From Variovorax sp. TBS-050B (GTDB lineage: Bacteria; Pseudomonadota; Gammaproteobacteria; Burkholderiales; Burkholderiaceae_C), in contig NZ_JARXYR010000002.1 in the NCBI RefSeq assembly GCF_029893635.1, positions 967,001 through 1,031,000 of the forward strand: DNA of 64,000 bases, written 5' to 3'. A program made the translations under genes and the position numbers. The notes beneath the pieces are model-generated. The model saw only the letters and a program-made list of their open reading frames with translations, searched no databases and had not been told where the DNA came from. Positions 18,622 through 27,185 of this stretch are shown here, piece by piece (positions within the stretch are counted from its first letter, which is position 1; every line of letters begins with the position of its first letter).

Positions 18622-19550
18622 ACGGCGGCATCGTCCTCAACTGGCTCGCGAGCACGCCGGACTTCGCGGTGCCCTATGCGCTCGCCGCGCTCGGTCTCAT
18701 CATCTGCGAGCGCGCGGGCGTGCTCGCGCTCGGCGCCGAGGGGCTGATGCTGGTCGGCGCGCTGGCCGGCATCGGCGCACAGATCGTGATCGGCCAGCCG
18801 GCCGTGTCGCTGGTGCTCGCGATGCTGGCGGCCAGCGTGGTGTCGGTGCTGTTCGCGGTGATGGTGATCTGGCTGCGCGTGAACCAGGTGATCGCCGGGC
18901 TCGCGCTGGTCTTCTTCTGCCAGGGGCTCACCGCGCTGGTGGGCTCGATGGCCGAGTGGACCAACCATGCGACCGAAGGCATCGGCACGATGGGCCTGTG
19001 GCCGCTGTCGCTGCTGCCGGGCGTGGGCCGCCTCTTCGAGCAGAACGCGATGGTGTGGCTCACGCTGCCGATCTTCGGCGCGGTGGCGTGGTTCTTCGCG
19101 CGCAGCGCGGCCGGCCTGCGGCTGCGCGCGGTGGGCGAGAACCCGCAGGCGGCCGACGCGGCGGGCCTTCGCGTGACCGCATGGCGCTTCGCCGCGGTGC
19201 TCGCGGGCTCGGCGCTGGTGGGGCTGGCGGGCGCCTACATCTCGGTGGTCAGCACCAAGCTGTGGATCGCGGGCATGACCGGCGGTCGCGGCTGGATCGC
19301 CGTGGGCCTCGTGATCTTCGCGCGCTGGTCGCCGTGGAAGGCGCTCGCCGGGGCGCTGCTCTTCGGCTGCATCGAGGCGCTGATTCCCCAGCTGGCCGCC
19401 GCCGGCGTGCAGCTGCCGCAGTACTTCGTGCTGATGACGCCGTATGCGGTGACGCTGGGCGTGATGGTGTGGGTCGCGCTCTCGCGGCGCGGCGCCGATG
19501 AAGAGCCCGGCGCGCTGGGCCAACCCTACGTGCGGGAAGAACGCCGATGA
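18618..19550 (+). CDS. ABC transporter permease 2 (BMP/nucleoside type)
   Basis: A 310-residue inner-membrane protein of the YufQ/NupQ type, shorter than permease 1 as usual. Characteristic stretches are CERAGVLALGAEGLMLVGA, WLRVNQVIAGLALVFFCQGLTAL and MTGGRGWIAVGLVIFARWSP. Both ends overlap neighbours by four bases, so the stoichiometry of the two permeases is probably set by coupled translation. With the BMP receptor and the ATPase it forms a complete importer. Confidence 0.92.
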   Translation: MNGGIVLNWLASTPDFAVPYALAALGLIICERAGVLALGAEGLMLVGALAGIGAQIVIGQPAVSLVLAMLAASVVSVLFAVMVIWLRVNQVIAGLALVFFCQGLTALVGSMAEWTNHATEGIGTMGLWPLSLLPGVGRLFEQNAMVWLTLPIFGAVAWFFARSAAGLRLRAVGENPQAADAAGLRVTAWRFAAVLAGSALVGLAGAYISVVSTKLWIAGMTGGRGWIAVGLVIFARWSPWKALAGALLFGCIEALIPQLAAAGVQLPQYFVLMTPYAVTLGVMVWVALSRRGADEEPGALGQPYVREERR

Positions 19551-20221
19551 AGGCCTGGGTCTACGACGAGGAGCGCGAGCTCGATGCGGCGACCTTCGCC
19601 GACTACCTCGATCCCGCCACCACCGCGGTCGTCTCCATCGACATGCACCGCGGCCACCTCGACGACAGCCCCGACTGCCCCTGCCCCGCGCCGCGTGCGC
19701 GCGACGTGGTGGCGCCCATCGACGGCTTCCACGACGCGGTGCGTGCGCTGGGCGTGCGCATCGTGCACGTCAGGTCGGTGCTGCGGCCCGGCGGGGTGGA
19801 CGACATCCACGGCATTCCGTCGGCATGGCGGCGCACCTTTCCGCTGCACGTGGGCGAGATCCCGAACGCCGACGCGCATGCCATCGAAGGCTCGAAGTGG
19901 ACCGAGTGGGTCACGCGCGTGGAACCCGGCGACATGCGCGTGGACGGCAAGCGCCGGCTCTCGGCCTTCTACCCGACCGACCTCGACTTCCTGCTGCGCA
20001 ACCAGCGCATCGAGACCGTGGTGCTCGACGGCGGCTTCACCGACTGCTGCGTGCTCAACACCGCCTTCGACGCCAGCAACCGCAACTACCGCGTGATCGT
20101 GCTGCGCGACCTGGTGCGCGGCACCGACGCGCACCTCGAGGGCGCGGCGCTGGCGATGGTGTCGCTGCACCTGGGGCTGGTGATGGATTCGCAGGAACTG
20201 CTGCGGCTGTGGCGCGGCTGA
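19547..20221 (+). CDS. Isochorismatase-family cysteine hydrolase
   Basis: A 224-residue hydrolase related in fold to RutB but clearly a different subfamily. The triad is Asp32 (VVSIDMHRGHL), Lys135 (GKRRLSAFY) and Cys168 (GGFTDCCVLNT), the latter next to a second Cys167. An unusual CPCP segment lies at residues 44-47. Family members split amides such as biuret, ureidoacrylate, nicotinamide or N-carbamoyl compounds, so action on a urea- or amide-containing product of the imported compound is likely but unproven. Last gene of the sigma-54 operon, coupled to permease 2 by ATGA. Confidence 0.85.
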   Translation: MKAWVYDEERELDAATFADYLDPATTAVVSIDMHRGHLDDSPDCPCPAPRARDVVAPIDGFHDAVRALGVRIVHVRSVLRPGGVDDIHGIPSAWRRTFPLHVGEIPNADAHAIEGSKWTEWVTRVEPGDMRVDGKRRLSAFYPTDLDFLLRNQRIETVVLDGGFTDCCVLNTAFDASNRNYRVIVLRDLVRGTDAHLEGAALAMVSLHLGLVMDSQELLRLWRG

Positions 20222-20230
20222 GGCTGAGCT

Positions 20231-20989
20231 TCAGCCCGGCACGCCGAGCCAGCGCGCGGCCACGGCCTGCATCTCGCCCTGGGCCGCTTCCCACACCAGC
20301 TCCGGCGCCGCCACGTGCACGCCGGGCGGCGCGATGCGCAGCGCCAGCTCGACCAGCTCGGCCACCTTCGAAGCGCGCACCGGCTGCTCGCTGCTCGGCA
20401 CCATGTAGCGCAGGGTCGAGAGCATCCAGTCGGCCAGCCGCTCGGCGGGCCCGCGAAGCCGCGCGTTCGCCGGCCGGCGCGCCGAGCGCACGAGGAGCAC
20501 GCGCTCGAAGCCGCAGGCCACCACCGCATGTTCGTCGAGGCTCGCGAGGCCGCGCTTGAGCGCCTCGGGCAGCCGCCCCTGGTCGTGCGGCTGCACGATC
20601 GCGAGCGTGTGGACGCCGCAGCTGCGCAGCCAGCGCGCGAGCGCCGGCAGTTCGCCGGGCTGCGGCGCCCAGAAGGCGCGTTCGCGGTCGTGGTAGAGCC
20701 GCGGCGGATCGAAGGCCACCACCGCCGCCTCGGCCGAGGTCGGCGGCCACTCGGCGATCGGCGCCTCGGGCGCGAGGCAGCTCTCGACGCCGCGCATGCC
20801 GTCGCGCACCGGTTCGCGCGCGAGCAGCCGCACGTGCGCGAAGCGGCGGTTGCCGGCGAACAGCCGCACGAGTTCCTGCCCGAGCGCGCCGGTCGCGCCC
20901 GCGACCAGCACCGTGCCCGCGAGCGCCGCCTTCGTGGGTGGCTGGACGCGGTTCGCTGCCTGCAGGGCATGGAGAGGATCGAGGGACAT
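20231..20989 (-). CDS. NAD(P)-binding Rossmann-fold protein (SDR-like)
   Basis: A 252-residue protein with an N-terminal dinucleotide motif VLVAGATGALGQELVRLF after a 27-residue lead. It is related to atypical short-chain dehydrogenases (NmrA or YbjT type). There is no clear YxxxK catalytic pair, so it may be a non-enzymatic sensor or bind NADP only. It converges on the hydrolase gene with nine bases between stops and is divergent from lemA. Confidence 0.75.
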   Translation of the reverse strand: MSLDPLHALQAANRVQPPTKAALAGTVLVAGATGALGQELVRLFAGNRRFAHVRLLAREPVRDGMRGVESCLAPEAPIAEWPPTSAEAAVVAFDPPRLYHDRERAFWAPQPGELPALARWLRSCGVHTLAIVQPHDQGRLPEALKRGLASLDEHAVVACGFERVLLVRSARRPANARLRGPAERLADWMLSTLRYMVPSSEQPVRASKVAELVELALRIAPPGVHVAAPELVWEAAQGEMQAVAARWLGVPG

Positions 20990-21033
20990 GGCGGTCTATG
21001 CTAACTTCCGGCACTTCTGCGGAGGTAATGCAA

Positions 21034-21636
21034 ATGACGATCCTGAAACGCTGGTTCCTGATTCTTGCCGCCGTGCTCTCGCTCAGCGGCTGCGGCTACA
21101 ACCAGTTCCAGTCGCTCGACGAGGCCAGCAAGTCGGCCTGGAGCGAGGTCCTCAACCAGTACCAGCGGCGCGCCGACCTGGTGCCCAACATCGTCGCCAC
21201 CGTCAAGGGCGAAGCGGCCTTCGAGCAGGACACGCTCACCAAGGTGATCGAGGCGCGCGCGAAGGCGACCTCGATCCAGGTCACGCCCGAGACGCTCAAC
21301 AACCCGGAAGCCTTCAACAAGTTCCAGCAGGCGCAGGGCGAGCTCGGCTCGGCGCTGTCGCGGCTGATGGTGGTGGCGGAGCGCTATCCCGAACTCAAGG
21401 CCAACCAGGCCTTCCGCGACCTGCGCGTGACGCTCGAAGGCACCGAGAACCGCATCACCGTGGCGCGCAACCGCTACATCCAGACGGTGCAGGAGTACAA
21501 CGTGCTCGCACGCAGCTTCCCGACCAACCTGACGGCGAAGATCTTCGGCTACGACCCCAAGCCCAACTTCTCGGTGCAGAACGAGGCGCAGATCTCGACC
21601 CCGCCGACGGTCGACTTCAGCGCGCCGAAGAAGTAG
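21034..21636 (+). CDS. lemA: LemA family lipoprotein
   Basis: A 200-residue LemA protein: lipoprotein signal peptide with lipobox LSGC at about residues 17-20, then the four-helix core with YNQFQSLDEASKSAWSEVLNQYQRRADLVPN, NPEAFNKFQQAQGELGSAL and ENRITVARNRYIQTVQEYN. The ATG at 21034 is preferred over that at 21028 because GGAGGT (21021-21026) is seven bases from the former and only one from the latter. The function of LemA is not firmly known. As in many bacteria, it is followed by TPM-domain genes. Confidence 0.93.
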   Translation: MTILKRWFLILAAVLSLSGCGYNQFQSLDEASKSAWSEVLNQYQRRADLVPNIVATVKGEAAFEQDTLTKVIEARAKATSIQVTPETLNNPEAFNKFQQAQGELGSALSRLMVVAERYPELKANQAFRDLRVTLEGTENRITVARNRYIQTVQEYNVLARSFPTNLTAKIFGYDPKPNFSVQNEAQISTPPTVDFSAPKK

Positions 21637-21729
21637 CTCCCCCAGGCTTCGTGCACTTCGTGTCACTGCGCCGACCCCCTCGCCGGGGGCAACACCTGCG
21701 GCCCGGCAGAGCCGGTTCCGCGGTGTTCC
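21637..21729 (-). repeat. Intergenic repeat family B, copy 1
   Basis: A 93-base element that begins right after the lemA stop. Its reverse complement is nearly identical to 33212-33304. It holds the hairpin-forming blocks CCGGCAGAGCCGG and CCCCCTCGCCGGGGG. Its last bases include the GTG that is the probable start codon of the next gene. Confidence 0.85.
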
Positions 21730-22649
21730 TGGCATGGTGCGCGCGGTGGATTGCGGCCGTTTGCCTGGTGCTCGCCGCGGCCAGCGCACTCGCGCAGGGC
21801 CTGCTGCCGATTCCCGCACTCACGGCCCGCGTGATCGACCAGACCGGCACGCTCGACGCCGCGCAGCGCGCGGGCCTCGAGACCAAGCTCGCGGCCTTCG
21901 AGCAGCGCAAGGGCTCGCAGATCGCGGTGCTGATGGTGCCGACCACGCAGCCGGAAGACATCGCGAGCTACGCGCAGCGCGTGGGCGATGCCTGGAAGAT
22001 CGGCCGCCGCGACGTGGGCGACGGGCTGCTCGTGATCGTCGCCAAGGACGACCGCAAGATGCGCATCGCCACCGCCAAGGCGCTCGAGGGCGCGGTGCCC
22101 GACCTCGCGGCGGTGCGCATCATCGACGAGGAGATGAAGCCGCGCTTTCGCAACGGCGACTTCTCGGGCGGGCTCAACGCAGCGGTCGACCGGCTGATCG
22201 GGCTGGTCGACGGCGAGCCGCTGCCCGAGCCGGCGCGTGAAGGCGGCGCGGACGCGGACAAGGACTTCGACTGGGAGAACCTCGCGATCTTCCTGTTCGT
22301 GGGCGTCTTCATCGGCGCGCCGATCGTGCGCGCCCTGCTCGGCAAGACGCTGGGTTCGGTGGTCATGGGCGGCGGCATCGGCGCGGTCGCCTTCTTTCTG
22401 ACCACCAGCGTCGTGATCGCAGTGATCGCGGGCATGGTCGCGCTGATGGTGTCGCTGTTCTCGGCGGTCGCGGCGACGGCGCCGAACCTCGGGCGGCGCG
22501 GCGGCGGGGGTGGTGGTGGCGGCGGATTCGGCGGCTGGGGCGGCGGCGGTGGCGGCTGGAGCAGCGGCGGCAGCAGCGGCGGCGGCGGGGGCTTCAGCTC
22601 CGGCGGCGGCGGCGATTTCGGCGGCGGCGGCGCCTCGGGAGACTGGTAG
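21723..22649 (+). CDS. TPM-domain (YgcG family) membrane protein
   Basis: A 308-residue protein with a signal peptide (about residues 1-25, ending SALAQ), a TPM domain (about 35-165; VIDQTGTLDA, QIAVLMVPTTQPEDIASYAQRV, DGLLVIVAKDDRKMRIATAKALEGAVPD), two membrane helices (about 185-250) and a Gly/Ser-rich tail with tracts of up to eight glycines. No ATG is available in frame before the signal peptide. The GTG at 21723, contributed by the preceding repeat, is the best start. The role is unknown. TPM proteins with LemA are often linked to membrane complex or phosphatase functions. Confidence 0.85.
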   Translation: MFLAWCARWIAAVCLVLAAASALAQGLLPIPALTARVIDQTGTLDAAQRAGLETKLAAFEQRKGSQIAVLMVPTTQPEDIASYAQRVGDAWKIGRRDVGDGLLVIVAKDDRKMRIATAKALEGAVPDLAAVRIIDEEMKPRFRNGDFSGGLNAAVDRLIGLVDGEPLPEPAREGGADADKDFDWENLAIFLFVGVFIGAPIVRALLGKTLGSVVMGGGIGAVAFFLTTSVVIAVIAGMVALMVSLFSAVAATAPNLGRRGGGGGGGGGFGGWGGGGGGWSSGGSSGGGGGFSSGGGGDFGGGGASGDW

Positions 22650-22651
22650 GC

Positions 22652-23185
22652 ATGGCAGCAGCAACACCGACCACCTTCTTCGGCTGGCTGGCCCGCGCCT
22701 GGCGCCACCGCTGGATGGATGCGTCCGACGTGCGGCGCGTGCTGCCGCCCGAGGCGATGGAGCGCCTCGCCGCGCGCGTGGCCGCGAGCGAGCGGCGCCA
22801 CAGCGGCGAGATCCGCATCTGCGTCGAAGCCGGGCTGCCGTGGTCCTACCTGCGGCGCAATGCCCCGCCGCGCGAGCGCGCGGTGACGCTGTTCGGCAAG
22901 CTGCGCGTCTGGGACACGGCGCACAACAACGGCGTGCTGATCTACCTGCTGCTGGCCGAACATGCGATCGAGATCGTGGCCGACCGCGGCATCGACGCCC
23001 ACGTGGACGATGCCGAATGGGCCGCCATGGCGCAGCGCATGGGCGCAGCCTTTCGCGAAGGGCGCTTCGAGGACGGGCTCACGCAGGCGCTCGAGGAGAT
23101 GTCGGCCCTGCTGGTGGCGCACTTCCCGCTCGCGGACGACCAGCCGGACCGCAACGAGCTGCCGGACGCGCCGGTGGTGCTCTGA
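22652..23185 (+). CDS. Second TPM-domain protein
   Basis: A 177-residue protein two bases after the first TPM gene. The N-terminal part is a helix-rich lead with FFGWLARAWRHRWMDASDVRRVLP, followed by a TPM domain with SGEIRICVEAGLPW, LFGKLRVWDTAHNNGVLIYLLLAEHAIEIVADRGIDAHV and a final helical segment. It has no signal peptide or membrane helix, so it may act on the cytoplasmic side of the same complex. The lemA-tpm-tpm order is common in betaproteobacteria. Confidence 0.85.
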   Translation: MAAATPTTFFGWLARAWRHRWMDASDVRRVLPPEAMERLAARVAASERRHSGEIRICVEAGLPWSYLRRNAPPRERAVTLFGKLRVWDTAHNNGVLIYLLLAEHAIEIVADRGIDAHVDDAEWAAMAQRMGAAFREGRFEDGLTQALEEMSALLVAHFPLADDQPDRNELPDAPVVL

Positions 23186-23192
23186 GCGCGGC

Positions 23193-23885
23193 TCAGGCCG
23201 GGGCCGGCAGCGCCCACACCGCGGCCCCGCCCACGGCATGGAAGCGCCGCCCCGGCGCGCGCTCCACCAGCCAGCCGCCGGTGAACTCGCCGAAGGCCGG
23301 CAGCACCGCGCGCCGCGGCTCGCTGACGAAACACGGCAGCCGCACGCTGTCGCGGCCCGGGCCGTAAAGCTTGCACACCGGGTGCAGATGGCCGGCGAGC
23401 ACGAAATGCGTCGCATGGTCCTGCGGATGGTGGCAGCACGCGAACGGCCCGATCAGCCAGGGCTCGTTCACCACCTCGATGCCGAGCGCGGCCGGCGGGT
23501 CGCCGGCGCGGCTGTCGTGGTTGCCGCGCACCAGCGTCATGTCGACGGCCGCATGCGCGGCGCGCCAGTCGGCGAGCGCGGCGAGCACCTGCGGCGTGCG
23601 CGCCTGGGCCGCATGCAGGAAGTCGCCGAGGAAGACGATGCGCTGCGGTGCCTGCGCCGCGATCAGCGCATCGAGGCGCGCGAGGTTCTGCCGCGTGGTG
23701 CCGCCCGGCACCGGCTGCCCGAGCGCGCGGTAGGTCGCCGCCTTGCCGAGGTGCAGGTCGGCGACGAACAGCACGCGGCGCTCGGGCCACCAGACGGCGC
23801 GCTCGGGCAGCAGGCACAGCGTTTCGCCGGCCCAGCGGACCGGGGCCGCGGCAGCGGAGGATGGGGAAAGCGGCGCGGAACTCAC
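23193..23885 (-). CDS. pdeM: Ligase-associated metallophosphoesterase PdeM
   Basis: A 230-residue calcineurin-like phosphoesterase of the family encoded with DNA-damage ligases. Metal motifs are visible as VADLHLGK, FLGDFLHA, VRGNHD and AGHLHP. No ATG exists near the family N terminus, so the start is set at a GTG (23885) that gives MSSAPLSPSSAAAAPVRWAGETL; this start is moderately certain. It is expected to act as a nuclease or phosphodiesterase in DNA end processing. The partner genes (helicase, ligase, exonuclease) lie just beyond trxC on the same strand as this gene. Confidence 0.85.
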   Translation of the reverse strand: MSSAPLSPSSAAAAPVRWAGETLCLLPERAVWWPERRVLFVADLHLGKAATYRALGQPVPGGTTRQNLARLDALIAAQAPQRIVFLGDFLHAAQARTPQVLAALADWRAAHAAVDMTLVRGNHDSRAGDPPAALGIEVVNEPWLIGPFACCHHPQDHATHFVLAGHLHPVCKLYGPGRDSVRLPCFVSEPRRAVLPAFGEFTGGWLVERAPGRRFHAVGGAAVWALPAPA

Positions 23886-23963
23886 GGAACGACGAGTGTC
23901 GCAAAACCGCGGCACGCCGGCCGCGGCCTTGCAATTCACCCCTGCGGACCCCAGTTTCCGCGG

Positions 23964-24407
23964 ATGACCGAGGAAACGCTGCACATCGTCTGCCCGCACT
24001 GCCACACCACCAACCGCGTGCGCGCGGCGCAGCTCGGCAGCGCGCCGGACTGCGGCAGCTGCCACCGGCCGCTGTTCGGCGGGCATTCGGCGGCCCTGCC
24101 CGACGAGCGCAGCTTCGACCGCCACATCGCGCGCAACGAGATCCCGGTGCTGGTCGACTTCTGGGCGCCATGGTGCGGCCCCTGCCGCCAGATGGCGCCG
24201 GCCTACGAACAGGCCGCGGCCCAGCTCGAGCCGCGCGTGCGGCTCGCCAAGGTCGACACCGAGGCGGTGCCCGCGCTGGGCGCGCGCTTCAACATCCGCA
24301 GCATCCCGACGCTGGCGCTGTTCAAGGGCGGCCGCGAGGTCGCGCGGCAGGCCGGCGCGACGGGCGCGGCGGACATCGTGCGCTGGGTCCGGGCGCACGG
24401 CGGCTGA
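23964..24407 (+). CDS. trxC: Thioredoxin 2 with N-terminal zinc ribbon
   Basis: A 147-residue cytoplasmic disulfide reductase. A zinc ribbon is formed by Cys10, Cys13, Cys30 and Cys33, followed by a thioredoxin fold with active site WCGPC (Cys71, Cys74) and cis-Pro in RSIPTLALF. It is transcribed against the flanking DNA-repair genes and separates pdeM from the helicase gene. The 78-base gap to pdeM holds the divergent promoters, but no strong consensus could be recognised. Confidence 0.93.
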   Translation: MTEETLHIVCPHCHTTNRVRAAQLGSAPDCGSCHRPLFGGHSAALPDERSFDRHIARNEIPVLVDFWAPWCGPCRQMAPAYEQAAAQLEPRVRLAKVDTEAVPALGARFNIRSIPTLALFKGGREVARQAGATGAADIVRWVRAHGG

Positions 24408-24416
24408 CGCGCCGGC

Positions 24417-27185
24417 TCAGAGCGGCGGCAGCGGCCGCGAGGAACGGCGCGGCCGGCGCTCGCGCCGCGGCGCGCCGGCCGGCTTGTCGGGGCCCTCGTG
24501 GCCGAAGGCGAGCGTGCTCCTCACGCGCTCGACGCCGCCCGCGGTGACCACGCCGCCCGCGGCCTTCTCGAGCTGCTCGACCATGCGCGCGATGCGGTCG
24601 GCCACGTTCTCGTTCGAGAGCTTCTCGCGGAACAGCTCCACCATGAGCGGAAAGGCGAACGGCGTGGGCCGCGCGAGCGCCTGCAGCACCAGCCGCTGCC
24701 CGGCCATGCGCGCCAGGCTCGCGCGCAGGCGGCCGATCTCCAGCTCCTGCGCGAGCAGCTCCTGCTCGGCCTGCTGCAGCAGCCGGTTGGCCGGGTCGTA
24801 CTTGCGGAACACCTCCCAGAACAGCGACGACGAAGCCTGGAGCTGCCGGTTGCTGCGCCGCTCGCCCGGGTAGCCCTGGAACACCAGCCCCGAGACGCGC
24901 GCGATCTCGCGGAAGCGGCGCTGCGCGAGCTCGCCTGCATTGAGCGAGGCCAGCACTTCGTGCAGCAGCTCGGCATGCGCGTCCTCGCCCTGCGGCAGCC
25001 GCAGCACCTGCGGCAGCAGCGCGGGCCAGTCGACCGGCACCGCGCTGAGCAGCTCGAAGCCGTAGTCGTTGACCGCGATCGAGAAGGTGCGCGCATCGTG
25101 CTGCGCCACGCGCCAGGCCAGCAGGCTCGCCAGGCCCATGTGCACCTGCCGCCCCGCGAACGGATAGAGGAACAGGTGCGAGCCTTCGCGCGTCGTGAGC
25201 GTTTCGGCCAAAAGCGTCTGCGGCGTGGGCAGGGCCGACCACTGCTGCTGGATGTCGAGCAGCGGCCGCACGCACTGCAGCTCGGGCGTGTCGTAGCGCC
25301 CCTCCCCCGCGAGCGCGAGCTGCTGCACCACCGCGTCGGCCAGCGTGGTCGACAGCGGCATGCGCCCGCCGTTCCAGCGCGGCACCGCGGCGCGCTTGCC
25401 GGTGGCGCGCCGCACCCAGGCCGTCATGTCGTGGATGCGCACGAGTTCGAGCAGCCGGCCGCCGAAGAGAAAGCAGTCGCCGGGCTTCATGCGCGCGACG
25501 AAGCTCTCCTCCACGCTGCCGATGCGGCTGCCGCCCAGGTACTGCACCGCCATGCTCGCATCGCTCACGATGGTGCCGATGTTCATGCGGTGCCGCCGCG
25601 CGAGCCGCGCATCGGGCACGCGCCACACGCCTTCGCCATCGGGCACGGCGCGGCGGTAGTCGGGGTAGGCGGCGAGCGAGGGTCCGCCCTGCGACACGAA
25701 GCCCAGGCACCAGTCCCAGCTCTCGCGCGAAAGCGCCGCATAGGCCGCGGTGCCGCGCACTTCGTCGTAGAGATCGTCGGGCCGGAAGCCGCCGCCGAGT
25801 GCCACGGTGACCAGATGCTGCACCAGCACGTCGAGCGGCTGCGCCGGCGTGTGGCGCGCCTCGATGTGACCGGCCGCGATGGCCGCTCGCGCGGCCGCGC
25901 CCTCGACCATCTCGATGCTGTGCGTGGGCACCAGCGTGATGCGCGAGGGCCGGCCCGGCGCATGGCCCGAACGGCCCGCGCGCTGCAGCAGCCGCGCCAC
26001 GCCCTTGGGCGAGCCGATCTGCAGCACGCGCTCCACCGGCAGGAAGTCCACGCCCAGGTCCAGGCTCGAGGTGCAGACCACGGCCTTGAGTTCGCCGCTC
26101 TTGAGGCCGAGCTCGACCCACTCGCGCACTGCGCGGTCGAGCGAGCCGTGGTGCAGCGCGATGCGCCCGGCCCAGTCGGGCCGCGCCTCGAGCATCGCCT
26201 GGTACCAGATCTCCGCCTGCGAGCGCGTGTTGGTGAACACCAGCGTGGTGCTGCTCGATGCGATCTCGTCGAGCACCTGCGGCAGCATCGTGAGGCCGAG
26301 GTGCCCGCCCCACGGAAAGCGCTCCGCGCGGCCGGGCAGCAGCGAATCGACCACCAGCTTCTTGGGCACCGCGCCCTGCACCAGCACGCCTTCGGTCGCA
26401 CCCAGCAGCGCATGCATCGCCTCCTGCAGGTTGCCGAGCGTGGCCGACATGCCCCAGACCGCGAGCCCCGCGTTCCAGCGCTTGAGGCGCGCGAGCGCGA
26501 GCTGCACCTGCACGCCGCGCTTGTTGCCGAGCAGCTCGTGCCATTCGTCGACCACCACCAGCCGCACATGGCCGAGCACCTCGCTGGCGTCGGCGCGCGC
26601 GAGCAGCAGCGAGAGGCTCTCGGGCGTGGTGACGAGCGCGGTGGGCAGCCGCTCGTTCTGCGCGCTGCGCTCGGCCGAGGAGGTGTCGCCGCTGCGCGCG
26701 CCGGCGCTCCAGCGGTGCAGCGCGATGCCCTGCGCGTCCATGGCCTCGAGCGGCTGCTGCAGCGCGCGCAGCGTGTCGGCGGCGAGCGCGCGCATCGGCG
26801 TAATCCAGAGCACGGTGAGCGGCGGCGCGACCGCCTTGCCGCTGCGCGTGCGCGGCGGCACCGCCGCGGACGAGAACGCCTGCAGCGCGCCGAGCCACAC
26901 CGCATAGGTCTTGCCCGCGCCGGTGGTCGCATGCAGCAGGCCGGAGCGGCCTTCGGCCATGGCCTTCCAGACCTCGCGCTGGAACTTGAAGGGCTTCCAG
27001 CCGCGTTCGGTGAACCAGGCGTTGAGCGCGGCCTTGACGGTCTTGCTCCTTCCCCCGCTGGGGGAAGGCGGGGATGGGGGCACGGGGCGCTCGCCGGACA
27101 CCGGACCTTGGATGCGCCGCTTGCCCCCACCCCTGCCCTCCCCCGGAGGGGGAGGGAGAAATCCGGGGTCCGTCGGCGCGCTCAT
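24417..27185 (-). CDS. Ligase-associated DEXH-box DNA helicase (Lhr-like)
   Basis: A superfamily 2 helicase of 922 residues by this start. The Q motif FKFQREVW is near residue 69, Walker A is [10 protein letters not shown] (85-94), the DEXH box is [15 protein letters not shown], and motif III is MSATLGN. The second RecA domain has [31 protein letters not shown], and the C-terminal Lhr-core domains follow. It belongs to the four-gene ligase-associated repair system and starts with ATGA overlapping the ligase stop. Oddity: residues 10-47 (Pro/Gly-rich) are encoded by an intergenic-type repeat that sits in frame near the N terminus. In-frame GTG codons at residues 29 and 35 are alternative starts. 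Confidence 0.93.
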   Translation of the reverse strand: MSAPTDPGFLPPPPGEGRGGGKRRIQGPVSGERPVPPSPPSPSGGRSKTVKAALNAWFTERGWKPFKFQREVWKAMAEGRSGLLHATTGAGKTYAVWLGALQAFSSAAVPPRTRSGKAVAPPLTVLWITPMRALAADTLRALQQPLEAMDAQGIALHRWSAGARSGDTSSAERSAQNERLPTALVTTPESLSLLLARADASEVLGHVRLVVVDEWHELLGNKRGVQVQLALARLKRWNAGLAVWGMSATLGNLQEAMHALLGATEGVLVQGAVPKKLVVDSLLPGRAERFPWGGHLGLTMLPQVLDEIASSSTTLVFTNTRSQAEIWYQAMLEARPDWAGRIALHHGSLDRAVREWVELGLKSGELKAVVCTSSLDLGVDFLPVERVLQIGSPKGVARLLQRAGRSGHAPGRPSRITLVPTHSIEMVEGAAARAAIAAGHIEARHTPAQPLDVLVQHLVTVALGGGFRPDDLYDEVRGTAAYAALSRESWDWCLGFVSQGGPSLAAYPDYRRAVPDGEGVWRVPDARLARRHRMNIGTIVSDASMAVQYLGGSRIGSVEESFVARMKPGDCFLFGGRLLELVRIHDMTAWVRRATGKRAAVPRWNGGRMPLSTTLADAVVQQLALAGEGRYDTPELQCVRPLLDIQQQWSALPTPQTLLAETLTTREGSHLFLYPFAGRQVHMGLASLLAWRVAQHDARTFSIAVNDYGFELLSAVPVDWPALLPQVLRLPQGEDAHAELLHEVLASLNAGELAQRRFREIARVSGLVFQGYPGERRSNRQLQASSSLFWEVFRKYDPANRLLQQAEQELLAQELEIGRLRASLARMAGQRLVLQALARPTPFAFPLMVELFREKLSNENVADRIARMVEQLEKAAGGVVTAGGVERVRSTLAFGHEGPDKPAGAPRRERRPRRSSRPLPPL
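27046..27158 (+). repeat. Repeat family A, copy 2, inside the helicase reading frame
   Basis: Nearly the same sequence and order of hairpins as 12271-12375, with a longer middle part. On the minus strand it is read as a Pro/Gly/Arg-rich segment without a stop. Here the element lies within an open reading frame, not between genes. Confidence 0.85.

Noticed and set aside
21028..21030. Alternative lemA start codon
   Set aside because: It is only one base from GGAGGT; the ATG at 21034 has proper spacing and starts the lipoprotein signal peptide directly.
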